A DNA stretch of 64,000 nucleotides from Haemaphysalis longicornis (taxonomy: Eukaryota; Arthropoda; Arachnida; Ixodida; Ixodidae). Shown here one piece after another: positions 38,301 through 44,300 of the stretch; position 1 is the stretch's first letter; every line of letters begins with the position of its first letter. Both the position numbers and the translations under genes were made by a program. Location of the stretch: the NCBI GenBank assembly GCA_013339765.2, contig CM023448.1, forward strand, positions 323,558,941 to 323,622,940, written 5' to 3'. The notes beneath the pieces were generated by a model. It saw only the letters and a list, made by a program, of their open reading frames with translations, was not told the DNA's origin and did not search any database.

Positions 38301-41300
38301 TTCTACATTTGAAAAAATGGCACACAATGTGTCGCTGAATTGTCCATATCTTTGTATGGAAGTTAATATGAATTTTTAAACGAGTCAATGATGTGATGAT
38401 AAAGATGGCTACATTTGTGTGCATTTGCTAGAAAAAGTATATAGTGATGTACGTTTTTTCAATGAACTAGTTGTGAGTCTGCACTCGTCCTTGGGCATGG
38501 TTTGACATTTAATAAGATAGCTGGGCTCTGGCGAAGCAGCTGCCTGGCAGCCACTTTTGTAGCGGCAACTACCGCATCTACAAACGCACCACCGCCGGCG
38601 CGAATTCGCAGTGAACTGTATGGTGAATGCACTGAGGGCAGAGTGCAAAAGTTTGTCAAGCAGTAGCTCGTTTTTCGTGCCGAGAGCGCACAGTGACTGC
38701 GCACATTTTCTGATGGCATTAACCCATACTCTTTGCGACTGTCCCTCTCACCACACCCCGCCACCCACCTCCCTGAAGACGAATGAGCGACTGGACGCTT
38801 TCACTTTCTCTTTGTCAACCAGGGGTCGGCAACCTGCGGCCTGCGGGGCAGTATTATGTGGCCCCTGGCACGACATCAACTCCCCCACCTCAAATGGGGT
38901 TAGAAACAAAGGAAGAGCGTTTCCAGTTGGCATTGCCCTCCATCTTCCAGTTTTGTACATTATTGTCAAATGGAAATGGCTGCAGTGTTTAAATAGGCAA
39001 TAGGATGACAAGAAAGCACTGATTTTTCATTTTGCCTACTGCACTGATAGGTTCTGACTTGGATGGCGATGAATATGTGGTGATATGGCTCAAGGACCTT
39101 TTCTTCCCTGGGCCTAACCGTCCGCCAATGACGTTCATGGACCATACTGCAACAAGCTATTTGGATGACAACCTGGTATGTCGACAAAATTTTAGCTTGG
39201 AAGAAGGCTGAAAGCATGTATTTGTGCAGCAGTGTCGTGGTGTGCCCAAGTAATATGGTGCACCATATTGACTGCGACGTGGTGCTGAAGGTTACTGTAG
39301 TGCCTTGAGAAGGTGCAGGTCTTGCCTCCGATACCTCATTTAGAGAGGCACACCATGCATCACCAGATGATGTGACAAACACAACTCTAATTTTCAGTGT
39401 AAGGCTGTCAGGTTTGCAGACTACTCTATGTGTCGTGCAGTACATGCGGTGTTCAGGTTTGAGGTTAAACTTTGCAGGAACTCGTTCCGCAAATCTTTGC
39501 TGGAAGTACTGATGTACTATTGCCTTATCATACTTAGTTATCATCCGTTCGTCTTTCAATAGCTTCTTAGTGAGCTTGACCAAACGCTTCTTTGCTTCAG
39601 CTTCATTGGCAGCTAATTGGAGGTTTTCCCACTTTCAGGGAAGTTCTGTTTTGTATCATTTTCTTTGTTTTGTTGGGTGACTAGTTTAATAGTGCTCGTA
39701 CATGAGCTCCCAGAACGATCCGAATTCTGCAGACAGGCTGTGCATCTCTCAAAACACGTGGGTCCAAAGAACAGTAGCATTTGAACAGCAAACAGATGAG
39801 CTGCCAAGGGGTAGAGGTTCGCACCTGCCACGCGTTGGTATAGACCGCCTTTAGTTATTCAAACCAGATGGCCCTCCAAACCTGTCATGTTCCGCATAGC
39901 GAATCGCCTGCATGGCCTCATGCCATGGCCACTGCTGAAAGGGGCAACTTCCTTCGCTTGGGGTGGCATGTTTCCCCGCAGGGCATCTTCAGTGACCACC
40001 AGCTTGAAAACGAGGGGATGGAGATTTTGGCACGCTGGCTTCATCTCTATGGCCTTGGGCCAACACGAGCCTTGTGCTCCTGTAATGCCGTCGCTCGCAA
40101 GGGGTCAGCACCTTCTAGATTATAAAGTCTGTAGCCTGCATCAGCTCCCCATTTCTTCTCTTCAAATGGAGGGGAACAGTAGTCCCATTTTAGTAATGTT
40201 CCTGTTTTTATATCTAAGACAGCAAGAACAGTAAACCTGTTAAAGGTCATACTTGGATAGTTCCATGAAGCGCCTAATTCTTGATAAGAAGACGCAGACA
40301 TTGCAGGTCACATGCATTGTTTATTATTACATGCTGGTAGGGTTGCCACTTGCCTGGTTTTTTGACTGGCCCGACCGTTTTTTTGACAGTGGCCCGGTTG
40401 CCAATCTGTACCTAAAACCGGCCATCGTGCCGCAATTATTTTTTTGTGTGTTTATTATAAGCGTCAATTAAGCAACAACGACGAGAAATATGTGTCGACA
40501 AGCTGCGCAAAAACATGCAAGCAGAGAAATTTCGTGGGCGAGCGCGCTGCCTAAAATGGAGGGGCACCAAGGAGAGGAACAACACAACGAAATGCCGCCG
40601 AGTTCACATGCAAAGAGCTTTTAATGGACCAAGTATGTGTGCCTACTTTTCAGTGCAGCACATTCAAAGCAATGACTAAAACCTCAGTTGCTTTCAGTCC
40701 AAACATTACGTTGATTGGTCTCTTGGAAAATGCTACGATAAACAGCATTGCATGTTCGAAAAACTTGGCACTTTTTTCAACGCAAATTCAACATTCCGTA
40801 TACCACGCCCCCCTCCCCTTCCCCGAAGGACCTTTTTCTCTTTTTTGCTCTTTTTTTTCTTTTCTTTTCTTTTTTTCTTTTTCTTGGGGAAAGTGGCATC
40901 CCAACGTGCTGGTGCAAATCATAGTAAATTGCTACATTACAAATGGTAGTCTCCATTCATTTATTTTGTAAATATGAAAAGTTTAAAAAAAAAACAATTT
41001 TCTAATCATTCTGCTTTACGCATAGACATTTGCAGTGCAAATGTTAAAATTCATGCATCACTCAAACCTAGTAGGGGAATACATATTGTGAAAAGGAACG
41101 ATGCCAAAATGCCAGAGGATCATTATCAATTTTAGATCGTGCCTGCGAGGTTCTGTAAGCGAGGTTCGATTTGCCTTCTCCACAGTGACCCACATGCTGA
41201 TAGTCCTTCCTAAAACTAAGCATAGAGTATAAATGTTGACGGTGCTGGCACACAGCAGAAGAGTGATGGATATTGCTTGTACTAAAAGTAAATACATGCA

Positions 41301-44300
41301 CTTAATTACATTATGCTCAGCCGCCAAATTAGAGAAAAGTTTCCCCACATAAAGCTCAACAGAGTGGGAGCATGTTTACACCTCTACTTGTTGCATACCT
41401 TTAGTACAAAAATAGTACAAAGTTTATGCAGGATTTTAGCCAACCCTAGTACCAATCAGGGAATCACGTAAAGAAATTTTAAGTCTCAATATTTGTGCTG
41501 GCTATTCCAGCAATATCGATATTCTAATGTGCCCACCGAATTGTATAATCCAGGCTGTCTATCATTGAGTAGGCGGTCAGGGCACTCTACTGCAGCAATG
41601 TCTTGTTGCCGTTGGCTGCTTGTCTTGCGACTTGTTGGACCCGGTACAGCAACAGTGCCTTCTTTCACCCTGTGTGCTCTAGGAGGAGGCCATGATCCAG
41701 TTCATCTGCAACTACATCAAAAACGACGCCATTGGAGTCATGTCCAGTGCCCATCTGGCGTGGGCCGACCAGCTTCCGGACGGCATCTTCTCCCAGTGCT
41801 GCCTCGGGCTTGCGGACAAGATCTCAATGTGCCTTGACTTCGCCAAAACCGGAGCACCCTCCCGCCTCGAAAAGAAAGAGAGGCCCCGAGTCTTCCCTGA
41901 CTTCATGGAGAAGGGCAGCCACAAGAACACGTACCAGTCCAAACGGATCTTGGGCCAACTGTACCGCCTTCTCCGGTCGCTGGAAGCTGTGGTCAGTACA
42001 GACTTTCGCAGCCACCTTGCTGACAGTGACTGCCAGTCTGCACTGTTTGAGTTTGCTGGCTGGGAAGAGCACAGAGATGCTGCGGAACAGTCACTGAATT
42101 ACTACGCATCCGAAGTGGGGCGAATCTTGAACCAGTACGGAATCAAGAGCGAGGGGGAAGTTGTCACTGGCCTCGTGAACAAGGTCTCGGACGTCAATAA
42201 AAGCAGAAAGGACAAGACCAATGTCGAGACGTTGGTGACAAAGCAGTATCAGCATCTAGTCAAAATGATTCGCCAGCGATTCTTCGACAATGTAAGCGCA
42301 GCTTGCGAGGCAAGGGGCATCTCCACAGAAGATGGTCGAAAGATGGTTCTCTTGCAAATGATGTCTGCATGGTACATGGTAGCCTACAATAGTGGCATGT
42401 GTGGACAACAGCACAGCTTCAGCTTTCCTTGGGCTATGGCTGACATCTTGCTAGTGCTTGTCAGAGCCCTCTCTCAGGGACTGGAAGTTTCACAGCCACT
42501 ACAAAATTTCTTGGTTGCCAAGATCAATGATGCGCTCGCCAAAGAGATGGAAGATATGCCTGTCGAAAACAAAGCGCATGAGGTGATCACCAAGTGGGCT
42601 ATCAAGGATGAGCTGGTTAAAGACTCAAAATCCAAGTCCTGCTCTATTTGCAAGACCTGCTTGACACAAATCTTTCAGCTCTTTGTTGAAAACAGCCGAA
42701 ATGGGGAACGGTTGTTTATGAAGAATGGAGGCTTGGAATTGGCGGGAAGCGACCAAGACAGGAACGGAGAGTTGTCAACCACGGCTGGTGACCTGGTGGT
42801 GGGATTTCTGAAGCACGTGTGCAGTGCAGCAGTGCAGTTCCCCCCTTGCGGCCGGTGTAAGTGGTCTGCCTCCATGACTCGCACCATCACCATGGCCGCG
42901 GTGAGGACGTACAGCTTGCTTGCCATCACCAGGGACCTCTGCCACATTGGATTGCCTTGCGAGCCCAGACTCCACGAGCCTGTGCAGCTGGTGCAAGAAG
43001 GAAACCCTGTCCGCATTGAGGTATGTGTTGATTTCGAACTCTGTCTGGAAATAGGGGGGGGGGGGGGGGGGGGATTTTTTAAGGTAGCTTCTCTAGCCTG
43101 ACTAAAGGCAGGTACTCAGCTGTGGGTGTTTTGGCTACCCTTGCAGATTCTGGTGAAAGGGCATTAACATAGCTGAGTACTAGGTGGATGGAGCACTTCT
43201 TTCACAACTGTTGGCTCTGACAAAAAAAGACGGGGGAAATCGATTTCTGGCATATTGGTTTCTTCACAGGTTGGAGGGCACGCATGCACATGTGTTTAAT
43301 GCATGTGCTCCGTTTTTGTTGACGTTATCTCTTTGCACAGCCTCTGCAGGTTGTTGAAGAAACAACGTATGGGTGCGTGCTGTGGGAACAAATCAGAATA
43401 ACTGTGGGTACTTGTCGGCACTGTACTCTGGTTAAGAACGGCGGCTAGCTCGTGTATGGTATCACTCCGCCTAAGCGATGGACCCGGATGTCAACAGGCG
43501 CACGCATCTTGAAAGGAGATTGCTGTGAATGCGTAATCTCGTCTGCCTTTTCTCGCATAGTTTGTTTGTCGTCGCTGCAGTAATTTATAAGTATTTAAAG
43601 TCCGAAAAATCACGGAAACAGCTCGTGCTATGTTCAAAATATTCCCAGTAATGCACTGCTTGTGCCGCGTGGAGTAACATCCAGCTGCGGTGATGAAGCA
43701 CAGCGGCATCTTCCGTTGCCGTTCTTAAATTATAGCCCCTGTATAGCCCTTGTACAAGTATAGCCCTTGTCCTACACAAAGAAAAAGAATGTGCGGGAAC
43801 ATCCTGATTACGACTTTGCTGGCTCAAGAATGTCGTCATGGACTCAGAATAATATTGACACGAGACACCGACAAGGTCGACTAACAAACTGTGTGGTTAT
43901 GAAAGGATTTGCCACAGTTCACACAAAAGGGAATTCTGCGACGTGTTCGAGCAGAAGAAGGGGATGAGGGGTGCTAGCAGCGCCCAGCCTCTTGTCTTGC
44001 AAATACGGCAAATACATTTTTCTACATCGTCCTCACCTCATAACAATTGTTGAGCTCCCATGTGAATAGCACTGCATTTGAGCAAAGGTTGCAAACTTGA
44101 GTTCTGTGAAGCATGAGGGTTCTTTGGACTGAATTTCGCACATTCGTAACATTGCAAATGCGTGCACTAAGTTATCAGCGTAATATTGTGCTCAGGATGC
44201 CTTGGTCCCAGCGACTGAATCCCAGACACTTGGTATGCCACGGTATTCAATGGTGAGAAATGACATAACTTCCAATATTTGACTAGTATATCTTCGAGAT

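Noticed and set aside
41712..42072. Minus-strand frames opposite exon 9
   Set aside because: Shadows of the strongly biased coding strand.
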